Assembly (NCBI RefSeq): GCF_001625305.1
Contig: NW_017803910.1
Span: 1,928,484 to 1,992,483, forward strand
Reading direction: 5' to 3'
From: Branchiostoma belcheri
Lineage: Eukaryota; Chordata; Leptocardii; Amphioxiformes; Branchiostomatidae
Length of the DNA stretch: 64,000 bases
Shown here: one piece after another, positions 22,195 through 35,400 of the stretch
Layout: every line of letters starts with the position of its first letter
Position numbering within the stretch: the first letter of the stretch is position 1
The notes under the pieces: generated by a model
Database searches by the model: none
What the model was told of the DNA's origin: nothing
The model's input: the letters and a program-made list of their open reading frames with translations, nothing else
Position numbers and translations under genes: made by a program

Positions 22195-23927
22195 TACACA
22201 ATCAGCAGCAGAGGTGGCAGAAAACACCAACACCCACTTCTCTAAGTCCTGGTGCCAAGGTGAGCAACTCTCCTTGTTCCCACTCCCTCGTGGAGCCACT
22301 TGTGTGGATCTGTGTTCTATTGGAGAGGTGAAAGCCTTGCTGAAGTCCATCAATCCCAGGAAGGCTAGTGGTCCAGATGATCTCCCCAGCTGGATCCTTA
22401 AAGAGCACGCTGAAGATCTGGCACCCATCATAACTCACCTCTTCAACGAGTCGTATGAGTCGGGTACAGTACCGCTCATCTGGAAATCAGCTAACGTCGC
22501 ACCAGTTCCGAAGTCAGCTGAGGCAACAGAAGTCTGCGATATGAGGCCCATCTCTCTCCTACCCGTGCTGGCCAAACAGATGGAGCGTTGTATCCTGAAG
22601 AGACTTCTCCCCTCCCTACGCGCCGTCATAAAGATCAGTATGCGTACATGAGGGGCGTCTTCGACAACAATTGCTCTTGTGCGCATGGTACAAACGTGGC
22701 TAACAGCGTTGGATGCTAAGAAACCAACCCTCGTCAGAGCTCTGTTCGCCGATATGTCGAAAGCCTTCGACCGAGTCGACCATGCTATTCTGCTACAGCA
22801 TGTGATCGATATCCAGGCTAGTCCACACATGGTAACGTGGATTCACAGCTATCTCAGCGGTCGGCGCCAGAGAGTAGTGGTCAACGGGGTGGCCAGCTCC
22901 TGGGAGGAGCCAACATCAGGTGTCCCACAGGGTGGTGTGCTGTCTCCATACCTCTTTCTGCTATTCATGGCATCAAGAACAACAGTTCATCCTGACACCA
23001 TGAACGTGGGATATGCGGACGATGTCTCCATGTCCAGAACTATTCTTGTACGCCAAGCAGATGAAGACAACACACTCAAGGAAGAAACATCTCACCTTGA
23101 CTCGTGGGCCAACACCAACAACATGACTGTAAATGGGAAGAAGAGTCAAATGCTACAGATATGTCTCTGCAGATCGTGTCCCAGCCCACCAAGGCTAACC
23201 CTAGGGGGAGCGTGCGTACCCTGGGTTGACAGTGCAAAAGGCCTTGGCTTCATCCTCGACAAGAACTTAACCCTCCAAGAACAAGTCACTTCTATGGTCA
23301 CAAAGGCCTCTCGCAGACTTCATTATCTGAGGCTACTCTCTAAACAAGGAACCAGTGTTGCAGACTTGGTCTTGGTATACCTGGCACTTGTGCGTCCTGT
23401 ACTTGAGTATGGACATGTCCTACTTGTTGGATGTAGCAAGGAACAGGAGCGTGCGATGGAGCGGGTCCAACGGCGAGCCCTCCGCATCATCAGCCGAGCT
23501 GGCAGGCGTGACGTTCCCGAACTACCCACCCTGCAGTCGAGGCGCGAGGATGCCGCTGTGAAACTCTTTAGACAGATGCTCCAGGAGGACCACCCCCTAC
23601 ATGACCTCGTCCCTGTCTCTAGAGCTAACGCCACTGGACGCTCTCTTAGGAACAAGAACACCATATCCATCCCCCCAGCCAGAACAAAAAGACTCCAGAA
23701 CTCGTTCCTACATCAGTCTATCAGACTATACAACCAGACTGTGTAAAGGTGTCATATCTGGGATGCCCTGTTGATTTAATGTATATATTTTAATAGTATG
23801 TATATATGTGTAATATATGTTATGTACTTATCTTGCTGTTATTACTGTAAATACCAATGCCATTCAGGCAACACTATATTTTTGTATGTCTGCAACGTTG
23901 GTATGAAATAAAGAATTGAATTGAAAA
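22195..23927 (+). mobile_element. 5'-truncated CR1-like LINE, broken reverse transcriptase
   Basis: RT blocks in order: INPRKASGPDDLPSWILK, ADMSKAFDRVDH, TSGVPQGGVLSPYLF, VGYADDVSMSR, then the C-terminal ALRIISRAG and LPTLQSRREDA. The main frame (22214-23746) is interrupted near 22650 by a short out-of-frame stretch with a stop, as from two compensating small indels. The endonuclease half is absent. After the stop there is a 3' UTR ending ATAAAGAATTGAATTGAAAA, a short-repeat tail of CR1 type. Codon usage and the breaks indicate a dead copy. Confidence 0.8.
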
Positions 23928-24928
23928 AAAAGCACATCAAAAATTTTACAATTGTTCGCAAATGACAACACTATAACTTTACATTCTGGTAACGTTACAT
24001 AGTAAAAAAAGGTGATGTACATCAATGCCAACTAGAACAGAATAGAAAAAAAGATACCAGTTACATGTAACGTTACCCCCTTAACTAACTTATCACCGTT
24101 TTGTGACTGACCGACATGCCCAAATACAGCGTCACTAGCTGGGTAATCAAACACGTAAGAATGATCTTTGACATTGGGCGGGATATTCAAAATGGCTGTC
24201 ACTGGGACTGAGTCAGACGGTAAGTAATCCTCACAAAACTACTCAAAACATCACAAAAAAACCACAGCAGAAGTGATAACACTACTTAGAAGACTTCTTA
24301 AGAAAATGGTGCATCTGGTGACGTCTCCCAACCGTGATCGTGGTAAGGAAGTTCCGTGGAGAAATGGGTTACTTGTAATTACAGGTTTGCGATAGCAAAA
24401 CCTGTTCTATTTTACCTGGATTTTATGGGCGCCGCCATTTCGTTTCCCGTCATGCAATGGGGCAGGTCAAAGTTGAGTGAGGTGCATTGTGGGACCTGTC
24501 ACAGGCCTACAGTGTAAGGATGACACCTAGCGGTATGTTTGGAAAGAGCAGTAATTGAAAGCCTACCTGGTTGTGTGTTCATTTTTGGCAGAAGTGTATA
24601 GAGGCGATGGCTTTGACGTAATAAAGGCGAGTCTGATTGTGTTTAGCACTTGACGTAATTTTCTTAGCATGACGGGAAGGAAACTTGGCGGACCTAATGC
24701 GGCGGAACTTTAAAGTTGTTTTTTTATGATGAGATGGTGAGGCTTTGGTATTAGTAGGGTGGTCTTGAGGATCTTGTCGAGGCCGAGCCTAGGGACGACA
24801 GATTGTCCTCAAGTACAGGGGTTAGTAGGTGGGATAAGTGGCATGAAGTTTTGGTATGAGTACACTTCCTGATTTCAAGTTCATTATGGAAATTGTAAGT
24901 TTTTTTCAAGCTTACCAGTCCATTATAC
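23664..24928 (+). repeat. 1.27-kb direct duplication, left copy
   Basis: Nearly identical to 27105-28377 with a few small indels (for example an AACGTT insertion near 23992). It contains the last LINE codons and 3' UTR plus about 1 kb of unique DNA with a first-exon candidate. It ends exactly at the N gap. Confidence 0.85.
24192..24219 (+). CDS. Candidate first coding exon (orphan), copy 1
   Basis: ATGGCTGTCACTGGGACTGA leads into a consensus donor ACG|GTAAGT and encodes MAVTGTESD. No following exon is found before the next gene. Either the rest was lost at the gap or the match is chance. An identical copy lies at 27626. Confidence 0.3.
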
Positions 24929-24929
24929 A

Positions 24930-24949
24930 NNNNNNNNNNNNNNNNNNNN
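24930..24949. other. Assembly gap (20 N)
   Basis: Twenty undetermined bases; the left side is the end of a duplicated block. Confidence 1.
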
Positions 24950-26050
24950 ATAATACACCTTACCTAAAAGTTAATGTAACCGTCCGGTCAAGGGTCACAA
25001 GTTTTGGCGCGACCGTACGTGTTTACAGCGTTGAACCGCGCCGTTGACAACAAGAAGCTTTACTTGAATAGAAGACTTATTTGCTGACTTACTGTGGGAT
25101 TTGTACTTTAATCCCTATTTAGATTGGGATGTAAGGACTTTCCTTACTTTTAGGTCAGAAGAACAGGGTTCCACGAGGCCAATTTTAGAGCCATTACGGA
25201 GTAGTAGTGCGTGGTTTGCAAGACTGAACAAGGGAAAACAAGGCGTGTTGTGCGGTAAGAAAATTATATGCTACCGTTTTATCCAGTAGCTATATATATA
25301 TACGCATGTATTAGAAAGGTTATTGTAAAATTGCGTCATAGTGATTAGGGCATTCACAGTTAAAAGGCCTTGAAATTACGTCAGCGACTAAAATTTTTAG
25401 TCGCTGACGTAATTTTAACTTTCACTTTTGGGAAAAAACAACAATCGACGACTGTATTGTCTAAGCAAGGACCTTGCTCTAACTGAACATGACTCATATT
25501 GTTATGACCAAACAGAACTTTCTGATTTGACTGTCATCATTGACTTAAACTGTGACTTGTTTATTTGTAATAGTTGATGGTTCTCCATTAGTGAGTATTA
25601 TACTTATATTTCTCATAATATATATAATAATATATAACATACTACTATAATAATATATAACATACTACTAGTAGTATACTGCACTCTTCTTCCTGGAGTC
25701 TTAAAAACACATCATTACAAACGTATTAACACAATAGACGTATGTACACTTAAACCATGCTCTCTTAATTAGAACCAGGTAATCTGATAAGTGTAACTAT
25801 ACAGGTAAGAAATATAACTTACGAATAGGAGGTTTTGTTTTCATTGTGCCAGTGTTTATTGTGTTTTCACATGATATGCATGTCCGGGGGCACTGACAGG
25901 AAGTTAGGTCAAAGGTCCCAGAAAATTCCCAGAAAAGGTTATCTCATTTCCTGTCTTCCAGGTCAACAATAAATAATGAATAAAACAGATTTTTGTTTGT
26001 CTTATTTAAAGCATTGCTGCAAAGAGTGAATTAGAATTAACAGTTACAAC
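24950..26050. other. AT-rich intergenic DNA
   Basis: No gene recognised. Holds the 43-nt palindrome at 25373 and a 23-bp tandem duplication (ATATATAACATACTACTA) near 25625-25678. Confidence 0.5.
25373..25415. repeat. Perfect 43-nt palindrome with 1-nt loop
   Basis: Arms of 21 nt (AAATTACGTCAGCGACTAAAA) match exactly. Each contains a TGACGT/ACGTCA half of a CRE-like site. Confidence 0.85.
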
Positions 26051-26101
26051 ATGGCGGAACAAGGGCCACCAAACCTACTGGACATCTACCAGCAAGCACG
26101 G
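26051..26101 (+). CDS. Candidate first coding exon (orphan)
   Basis: A good start context (ACAACATGGCGG) opens 17 codons, MAEQGPPNLLDIYQQAR, ending at donor CGG|GTATGT. Not recognised; no second exon found downstream before the tandem array. Confidence 0.35.
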
Positions 26102-26612
26102 GTATGTGTTTAATAGTTCTTTGCATTTTTGTTTACAGGATTTTTTAGTGATACCTCCATATCATGATAGGAACATGCCTTGCACTTGCATAATCTTTAG
26201 AGTACTGTCAGTTCATCTTATATTATCATATAGCCAGGTGACGTTGACCAATCAGAAGGCTCCATTCCACATTCCTTATGACGCCGTAATGTCACAAATA
26301 GAGTCAAAATCGGGTATTTATTCATCCCAATTCATACATTTAAACAACCCAAATAATCACCCGCAGAACAGGGCTCTAGTTCTAAAAAATCCCAAAATAA
26401 CTTTAGTTGTGTTCCAATGACCTCGGCTGACTCCCATAAGAACACCTGTTCCCTGCCTGTGACCCAGATAGAAGACATAGAACATGAACTCTACCCAGTG
26501 ACCTCAGGTGACTCCAGAGGGAACTATGTTCTATGTTCTATTCAGCATGTGCATTGTATCACTTACTGCATCAGTTTGGATAGACTATGGTGTAAGCTAT
26601 ATGATAATAGTG

Positions 26613-26782
26613 TTAATGTCCCGCCCTTTCTCGGTGAATATGGTGTGATAAAGCCTTGTCAGTTGCTATAACCACCTCATAAAGCCACCTCGTTTGCTGC
26701 GCTCACTTGGTGGCTTTATTCTGTGGTTATAGCAACTGACAAGGCTTTATCACACCATATTCACCTCTTGGCGGGACATTAA
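26613..26782. mobile_element. Palindromic MITE with TTAA flanks (piggyBac-like)
   Basis: Long inverted arms from TGTCCCGCC to TATAACCAC. Both outer borders are TTAA, the piggyBac target. Short centre with GCCACCTCGTTTGCTGCGCT. Confidence 0.65.
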
Positions 26783-26989
26783 CCCTTAATTGATCTGTGC
26801 TTGTTTAATTTCACGTAAGAGATTAAAGGCAGTTTTCATGTTGCTTTAAGTTTGTTGTTGAAACAATTCTGTAGTACAGATCTGTAGCATTTCACAATAG
26901 AAATGCAGTATCATGATTACATTGACATTGAAAATAAAAGTATCCTCATGCAAGTTTTACTTTGCTAAACTGTATCATATAAGTTGGAC

Positions 26990-27098
26990 CCCTATACTTG
27001 GGTAGGCCCGCTCCGTACTTGGGTAGGCCCGCTCCGTACTTGGGTAGGCCCGCTCCGTACTTGGGTAGGCCCGCTCCGTACTTGGGTAGGCCCGCTCC
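26990..27098 (+). repeat. 21-bp tandem repeat, five copies
   Basis: Unit TACTTGGGTAGGCCCGCTCCG, nearly perfect. Ends 6 bp before the right copy of the 1.27-kb duplication. Confidence 0.9.
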
Positions 27099-27104
27099 TT
27101 TACT

Positions 27105-28377
27105 TATCCATCCCCCCAGCCAGAACAAAAAGACTCCAGAACTCGTTCCTACATCAGTCTATCAGACTATACAACCAGACTGTGTAAAGGTGTCATATCT
27201 GGGATGCCCTGTTGATTTAATGTATATATTTTAATAGTATGTATATATGTGTAATATATGTTATGTACTTATCTTGCTGTTATTACTGTAAATACCAATG
27301 CCATTCAGGCAACACATATTTTTGTATGTCTGCAACGTTGGTATGAAATAAAGAATTGAATTGAAAAAAAAAGCACATCAAAAATTTTACAATTGTTCGC
27401 AAATGACAACACTATAACTTTACATTCTGGTACATAGTAAAAAAGGTGATGTACATCAATGCCAACTAGAACAGAATAGAAAAAAAACATACCAGTTACA
27501 TGTAACGTTACCCCTTAACTAACTTATCACCGTTTTGTGACTGACCGACATGCCCAAATACAGCGTCACTAGCTGGGTAATCAAACACGTAAGAATGACC
27601 TTTGACATTGGGCGGGATATTCAAAATGGCTGTCACTGGGACTGAGTCAGACGGTAAGTAATCCTCACAAAACTACTCAAAACATCACCAAAAAAACCAC
27701 AGCAGAAGTGATAACACTACTTAGAAGACTTGTGAAGAAAATGGTGCATCTGGTGACGTCTCCCAACCGTGATCGTGGTAAGGAAGTTCCGTGGAGAAAT
27801 GGGGAGGGGGGCACCGGGTTACTTGTAATTACAGGTTTGCGATAGCAAAACCTGTTCTATTTTACCTGGATTTTATGGGCGCCGCCATTTTGTTTCCCGT
27901 CATGCAATGGGGCAGGTCAAAGTTGAGTGAGGTGCATTGTGGGACCTGTCACAGGCCTACAGTGTAAGGACGACACCTAGCGGTATGTTTGGAAAGAGCA
28001 GTAATTGAAAGCCTACCTGGTTGTGTGTTCATTTTGGCAGAAGTGTATAGAGGCGATGGCTTTGACGTAATAAAGGCGAGTCTGATTGTGTTTAGCACTT
28101 GACGTAATTTTCTTAGCATGACGGGAAGGAAACTTGGCGGACCTAATGCGGCGGAACTTTAAAGTTGTTTTTTTTATGATGAGATGGTGAGGCTTTGGTA
28201 TTAGTAGGGTGGTCTTGAGGATCTTGTCGAGGCCGAGCCTAGGGACGACAGATTGTCCTCAAGTACAGGGGTTAGTAGGTGGGATAAGTGGCATGAAGTT
28301 TTGGTATGAGTACACTTCCTGATTTCAAGTTCATTATGGAAATTGAAGTTTTTTTCAAGCTTACCAGTCCATTATAC
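27105..28377 (+). repeat. 1.27-kb direct duplication, right copy
   Basis: See the copy at 23664. Breakpoints: the 21-bp satellite on the left, and unrelated sequence (GAGTGACTGTATAGG) on the right. Confidence 0.85.
27626..27653 (+). CDS. Candidate first coding exon (orphan), copy 2
   Basis: Duplicate of 24192-24219, with the same ATG and the same GTAAGT donor. No downstream exon seen. Confidence 0.25.
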
Positions 28378-29446
28378 GAGTGACTGTATAGGCGTTTGTA
28401 AACGTTTTTACGACCTGCCTTTCAGGCTGCTTGAACTTACAATGCCGTCGCTTGCGACTCTCCATCTGTCTGAAATCCCCTGTCCTCCACCAACCAAGGA
28501 ACATAATTGAAGTATCTGATCAAAACGTTAATTATAGCTCACTTTCAACCTATCCTGATCTAATCTAATTGTCATATCCCATAGCTCTGGTCATATCCAT
28601 TAAATGACACCTTTTCCTTCTGTGTGAGGACTTCTGTGTGGGGTGAACATTTTTCCACGACATACTATACACTTGTGGGATGACCCGAGGCTCGGTGTGT
28701 CAACTCAACGGAAGCTAGCCTTGCCTACAGGTCAGCCAACTGCGCGACCCGATCTCCTACCTCTAATTTGCAGCCGTCAACTTCAATTGTAGGTTTTGCC
28801 CAGAGGGGCACGTCTGAGTCTACACATTAAGTTCTAGCTGTATAACCTCTACCAGACTTCAGGAGACAGCTCAGGAAAGGGGGCCTGCAAGGGGGGTCCC
28901 GACAACGATCTATGCTGAATTCGGAAACTTCTCGATTTTTTAATACGCTTTACGATAAATTCCAAGTGGCTATAACGCATTACGTAGAATTAAAACGGCG
29001 AATATGCTCTACAGAAAAGGGCTTGCGGGCCCCCCAGGAAAGAGTAGAAATTGACCAGATAAAAAGAAAACATGCCAGTGCAGGGGATCCGGAGTTGGTC
29101 CGCTAGAGGGTAAAGCGAGGCGAACCGTATATTCTCTGTATGTGAACAGCATAACTCAAGAAGCTTAATATGCATTGCCATGAAACTTGGTAGGTGGGTA
29201 GGTCTTCATAAGAGCTAGGAATGATTAGATTTTGGGCCCCCTGGCGGCTTTCCTAGGTACTGCAGCAGAACTTCTGGTTTTGATATATCGCGATCTGGAC
29301 ATGCTAGGGTCATGAATTTTGCTTGGTAGATAGCTCTTGGGGTAGGGAAGACGTGACATGAATTTTGCTTGGTAGATAGCTCTTGGGGTAGNTTGAACAT
29401 TAGCAAAATCAACAGTAACAATTCAAAGATGTCTTAAGTACTGTAC
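28378..29446. other. Intergenic DNA with repeat fragments
   Basis: A TAGCCTCTACCAGGCTTC-type MITE fragment from about 28846 (GAAATTGACCAGATAAAAAG, TTGGTCCGCTAGAGG). The 5815-type dispersed repeat occupies 29190-29345. A 35-bp direct duplication (ATGAATTTTGCTTGGTAGAT) sits beside a single N at 29392, which suggests an assembly join. Confidence 0.5.
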
Positions 29447-32400
29447 ATACAACAGGTCAAGAAACAAGGTCTTTCGCACGACCAGCTTTCGCGCCACGCC
29501 ATGGCGAAGTAGGCACGTTCCGCGTTTCTAGTCTCAAAAGATAATTCGGAGTTACACTTATACAACGTCGACGCACGAATTACAGTATATCTTAAGCGCA
29601 CGAGTTAACATACAACGCTGGGGACTTTCGCGCCGCCACGTGGGGAAAATGAGAAAAAGACCACTAACCTTCACCGTTGTGTCAAAAAGACCCAATAAAT
29701 TTACGAGTATAAGCCCCAGTGCTGACCTGTGCAGATGCTTGCTTCTGGTCGGAGCTTGCTGTTACTTCCCTCGACCAGTCAGTCCCTGAAGCAGCTCACA
29801 TTGACAAGGACACATCGCTAGATATGGTGGAGTGAAAAACCACCTTGGTTCACCTATGCAGAATTCAGTCTTCAGGTACACGCTGTAACTGTATAATTCA
29901 ACAAAAGAAAAACACGTTTACGTGGAGTATATGATGCAAACTACACCTTGATTCGCTCTGATGGGTAAACTATACTTAACATTGCTGGCTGCCTACCCTG
30001 TACTAAGCAGACGATTCGCCATCGCCGATCGCGAGGTATATTTTTTTAACAACTAGAGCCCCCGGTACTAACTTGTACAGCCCCCTGCTTCTGTCGGTCT
30101 TCAGGATCGAAGCTAGGGTCACCAGAATTCCCCAGACCAGTCACGAAACTACATCCTGCCAGTTTGGTGATGTGGTGGAACTGTATTGTCAGAAAAGGAC
30201 AGATAAAGAAGAAAAGCATAGGTTAATTAATGCTAGATAAGCTATGTAAAGTCTCTTTCGTTCAGCTATATCAACCAGGCAACATTCATTTACTTCCATA
30301 TGTACTTATATACAGTAGCGTAAGATTCATTCATTCATTCATTCATTCATTCATTCACTCAATTATTTATTCATTCATCCTTTCGCTCATTCGTCCATAC
30401 AGCCTGGCCTTCAGAGCTGCGGGGGGGGTGTACTTCCTTCCACTAGTCAGTGATTCAGAAGACGTCTTCGCGTTGTGGGCACTTCGAATTCAGTCTCGGG
30501 TATACGCTGGAACTGTGATGTAGGACGACAAGAAAATCAGCACGTTAACAATGAGTAAGAAGCAAACTACACCCTGATTCACTGACATGGGTGAATCAAG
30601 CGATACTTGTGTGTGCGTGCGTGAATGCGAAGAAAAGACTCGAGATCAACACAGTAAACTTTATTGTATTATCAGGCACTTTATTTAGATTACTTACTTA
30701 CTTACAACACTTTTCAAGTTTTGGAACATTGTTGTAGATATTTTAGAGACATTTTGACTAAGGATGTGCGTGCACGCGTGTGTGTACGATATAGTCAAGG
30801 GAGGGGCGCTAGCTTTAGGGAAACTAACTAAAACTTACCCCATAAGACACCCAGGGGGTTCGGTACGAGCCTAACAAGTTAACTATCTTTTCAAAGTTTT
30901 AAATTATCATTTTATGAATGGATTATTAAACTCGTTTCTATAGGTCATTTGGCATTAAATTTACGTTATTTAGAAACTAATACTTAACACGTATCACCCA
31001 AACTACCCACCTTTCCCAAATGGGGCAATGAAAAAGCAAAGGCATGAGTTGGACCTAAACCCGTAAGAACTACACAAGCGGGGACAGACCCCCCCATTTT
31101 TTCATGAGGAAGAAAAATTTGTTAGTACATTGTAATACGAAGATGAAATGCTCTATTCTAATAATAACCCATAGAATTCCAGAGTAGGTCTTCGGAATTG
31201 TATGGATTTTAGTGGTGTTAATTCACATGGGAGAGCCCAATAGCATGGGAGCGATATTACTATGATAGCTCCCATGCTAAGAGCACAAGAAATACAATGA
31301 ATGCAATAGTGTTTGTGTACGTGTGTGCAAGTGGTTGCAAAAAGAACGACACCGGTTGATTTAGTGTGAAATTTTTGTTGTGGTAAGCTAGCTAAATCAA
31401 ACCGCGCCGCGCTGCATGTGGGCATCGTATTTGGAGTATCTAGGGTCCTCGCGAATTAATTATGAAACGCACGGGTTAAAACTATACAACGTTTACATCT
31501 ATACCACGCACGTTTTACAACTATAACAACGTCGCGAGATGCCCCTTTTCGTTGCTAAGCCAGTAAACTGACTTCCCAACGAAAAGCGTCATTTGATGTG
31601 GACCTTTATGTAAAAGATTCACATCCGCGCGCTCGCTGCAAGCAAATGTTTAAGCATAAACCACAGCAATAGAGTCATCACAATATCAACATACAAATTA
31701 ATGCAAAAGCAACCAAGCCATGTGAAATAACACCACTACACCTAGACTAACCATTACACAATATCATTTAAGGAATTTTGTGTAGCACTCAAAATTCCTT
31801 ACACGTTTTCAAGACATAAATCATACAACCATGGAGGTAGAAAAATCACCTCATGTGTTCTACCTCCATGATACAACAAATTAAGAAACAATGTCTTTTG
31901 CGCGACCAGCTTATATATATAGCGCCACGCCGAAGTGAGCACTATCGCGTGTCGAGTCTCGAAAAGAAGCCCGTAGTACACTATATACAACGTCAACGCA
32001 CGAATTACAGGTAGACATGAAAGCGCACGAGGTAATATTATACAACGCCCGGGTCTAAGTTCGCGCCACCAGCTTTAGCGCAAGTTGGCACCGTGTTTCT
32101 GGCCTCAAAATCTAAAGAATCCCCGAATTACACTTATACAACGTCGACGCACGAATTACAGTAGATATAAAGCGCAGCGCCGGGGACTTTCGCGACGCCA
32201 TGTGGGGAAAATGAAAAAGACCACTAACCTTCACCACTTACCTTTACTATCTTGTAACTCGAAAAGGGGCGACAACAAGTGATCGACTGTAGAACTTCCT
32301 AGTGGGTGGACGAGTCTGCATTGTCGAGGTAGATAGGGACACCCAGTACCGGCGTGTACAGCCCCCTGCTTCTGTTGGTCTTCAGGATCTTAGCTGGGGT

Positions 32401-35400
32401 CACCAGAATTCCCCAGACCAGTCACGAAACTACATCCTGCCAGTTTGGTGATGTGGTGGAACTGTATTGTCAGAAAAGGAAAGAAAAAGAAAAAAAATAG
32501 GTTAATTAATGCTAGATAAGCTGTGTAAAGTCTCTTCCGTTCACCCATACAGGAGCGAAAGATTCATTCATTCATTCATTCACTCAATTATTTATTCATT
32601 CATCCTTTCGCTCATTCGTCCATACAGCCTGGCCTTCAGAGCTGCGGGGGGGGGTACTTCCTTCCACTAGTCAGTGATTCAGAAGACGTCTTCGCGTTGT
32701 GGGCGCTTCGAATTCAGTCTCGGGTATACGCTGGAACTGTGATGTAGGACAAGAAAATAAGCACGTTAACAATGAGTATAAGAAGCAAACTACACCCTGA
32801 TTCACTGACATGGGAGAATCAAGCGATACTTGTGTGTGCGTGCGTGAATGCGAAGAAAAGACTCGAGAACACAGTAAACATTATTGTATTATCAGACACT
32901 TTATTTAGATTACTTATTTACTTACTTACAACACTTTTCAAGTATTGGAACATTGTTTTAGATATTTTTAGAGACATTTTGACTAAGGATGTGCGTGCAC
33001 GCGTGTGTGTACGATATAGTCAAGGGGAGGGGCGCTAGCTTTAGGGAAACTAACTAAAACTTACCCCATAAGACACCCAGGGGGTTCGGTACGAGCCTAA
33101 CAAGTTAATGATCTTTTCAAAGTTTTAAATAATCATTTTATGAATGGATTTTAAACTCGTTTCTATAGTTCATTTGGCATTAAATTTACGTTATTTACAC
33201 AATACTTAACACGTATCACCCAAACTACCCACCTTTCCCAAATGGGGCAATGAAAAAGCAAAAGGCATGAGTTGGACCTAATGGTGATAAGAACTACACA
33301 AGCGGGGACAGACCCCCCATTTTTTCATGGGGAAGAAAAATTTGTTAGTACATTGAAATACGAACTTATACATATAAGATAAAATGCTCTATTCTAATGA
33401 TAACCCATAGAATTCCAGAGTAGGTCTTCGGAATTGTATGGATTTTAGTGGTGTTAATTCACATGGGTAATTATACTACCATGGAGAGCCCAATAGCAGG
33501 GGAGCGATCTTACTATGATAGCTCCCATGCTAAGAGCACAAGAAATACAATGAATTCAATAGTGTTTGTGTACGTGTGTGCAAGTGGTTGCAGAAATAAT
33601 GACACCGGTTGATTTAGTGTGAAATTTTTGTCGTGGTAAGCTAGCTAAATCAAACCGCGCCGCGCTGCACGTGGGCATCGTATTTGGAGTATCTAGGGTC
33701 CTCGCGAATTACTTTAATTATTAAACGCACGGGTTAAAACTATACAACGTTTACCTCTATACCACGCACGTTTTACAACTATAACAACGTCGCGAGATGC
33801 CCCTTCTCGTTGCTTAAGCCAGTAAACTGACTTCCCAACGAAAAGCGCCATTTGATGTGAACCTTTATGTAAAAGATTCACATCCGCGCGCTTGCTGCAA
33901 GCAGCATTTAAGCATAAACCACAGCAATAGAATCATCACAATATCAACATACAGATAAATAAAAAAAAGCAACCAAGCCATGTGAAATAACACCACTACA
34001 CCTAGACTAACCATTACACAATATCGTGTAAGGAATTTTGTGTAGCACTCAAAATTCCTTACACATTTTCAAGACATAGTCATACAGTCATGAAGGTAGG
34101 AAATCACCTCATGTGTTCTACCTCCATGATACAACAAATCAATGTCTTTTGCGCGACCAGCTTATATATATAGCGCCACGCCACACCGAAGTGAGCACTA
34201 CCCCGTTTGGAGTCTCGAAAAGAATCCCGAATTCCACTATATACATCGTCGACGCACGAATTACAGGTAGACATGAAAGCGCGCGAGTTAATATGTATTA
34301 TACAACGCCCGAGTCTAAGTTCGCACCACCAGCTTTAGCGCAAGTTGGCACCGTGTTTCTGGCCTCAAAATCTAACGAATCCCCGAATTACACTTATACA
34401 ACGTCGACGCTCGAATTACAGTAGATATAAAGCGCAGCGCCGGGGCCATTTCGCGCCGCCATGTGGGGAAAATGAAAAAAAAAGACCACACTAACCTTCA
34501 CCACTTACCTTTACTATATGTTGTATCTCGAAAAGGGGCGACAACAAGTGATCGACTGTAGAACTTCCTAGTGGGTGGACAAGCCTCCATTGTCGCGGTA
34601 GATAGGAACACTTAGTACCAGCGTGTACAGCCCCCTGCTTCTGTCGGTCTTCAGGATCGAAGCTGGGGTCACCAGAATTCCCCAGACCAGTCACGAAACT
34701 ACATCCTGCCAGTTTGGTGATGTGGTGGAACTGTATTGTCAGAAAAGGAAAGAAAAAGAAGAAAAAGCATAGGTTAATTAATGCTTCTGCTAGATAAGCT
34801 GTGTAAAGTCTTTCGTTCACCCATACAGGAGCGAAAGATTCATTTATTCATTCACTCAATTATTTATTCATTCATCCTTTCGCTCATTCCTCCATACAGC
34901 CTGGCCTTCAGAGCTGCAGGGGGTACTTCCTTCAACTCGTCAGTGATTCAGAAGACGTCTTCGCGTTGTGGGCACTTCGAATTCAGTCTCGGGTATACGC
35001 TGGAACTGTGATGTAGGACGACAAGAAAATAAGCACGTTAACAATGAGTATATATAAGATGCAAACTACACCCTGATTCACTCAGACATGGGAGAATCAA
35101 GCGACACTTGTGTGTGCGTGCGTGAATGCGAAGAAAAGACTCGAGATCAACACAGTAATCTTAATTGTATTATCAGGCACTTTATTTAGATTACTTACTT
35201 ACAACACTTTTCAAGTATTGGAACATTGTTGTAGATATTTTAGAGACATTTTGACTAAGGATGTGTGTGCACGCGTGTGTGTACGATATAGTCAAGGGAG
35301 GGGCGCTAGCTTTAGGGAAATTAACTAAACTTACCCCATAAGACACCCAGGGGGTTCGGTACGAGCCTAACAAGTTAACGATCTTTTATAAGTTTTAAAT

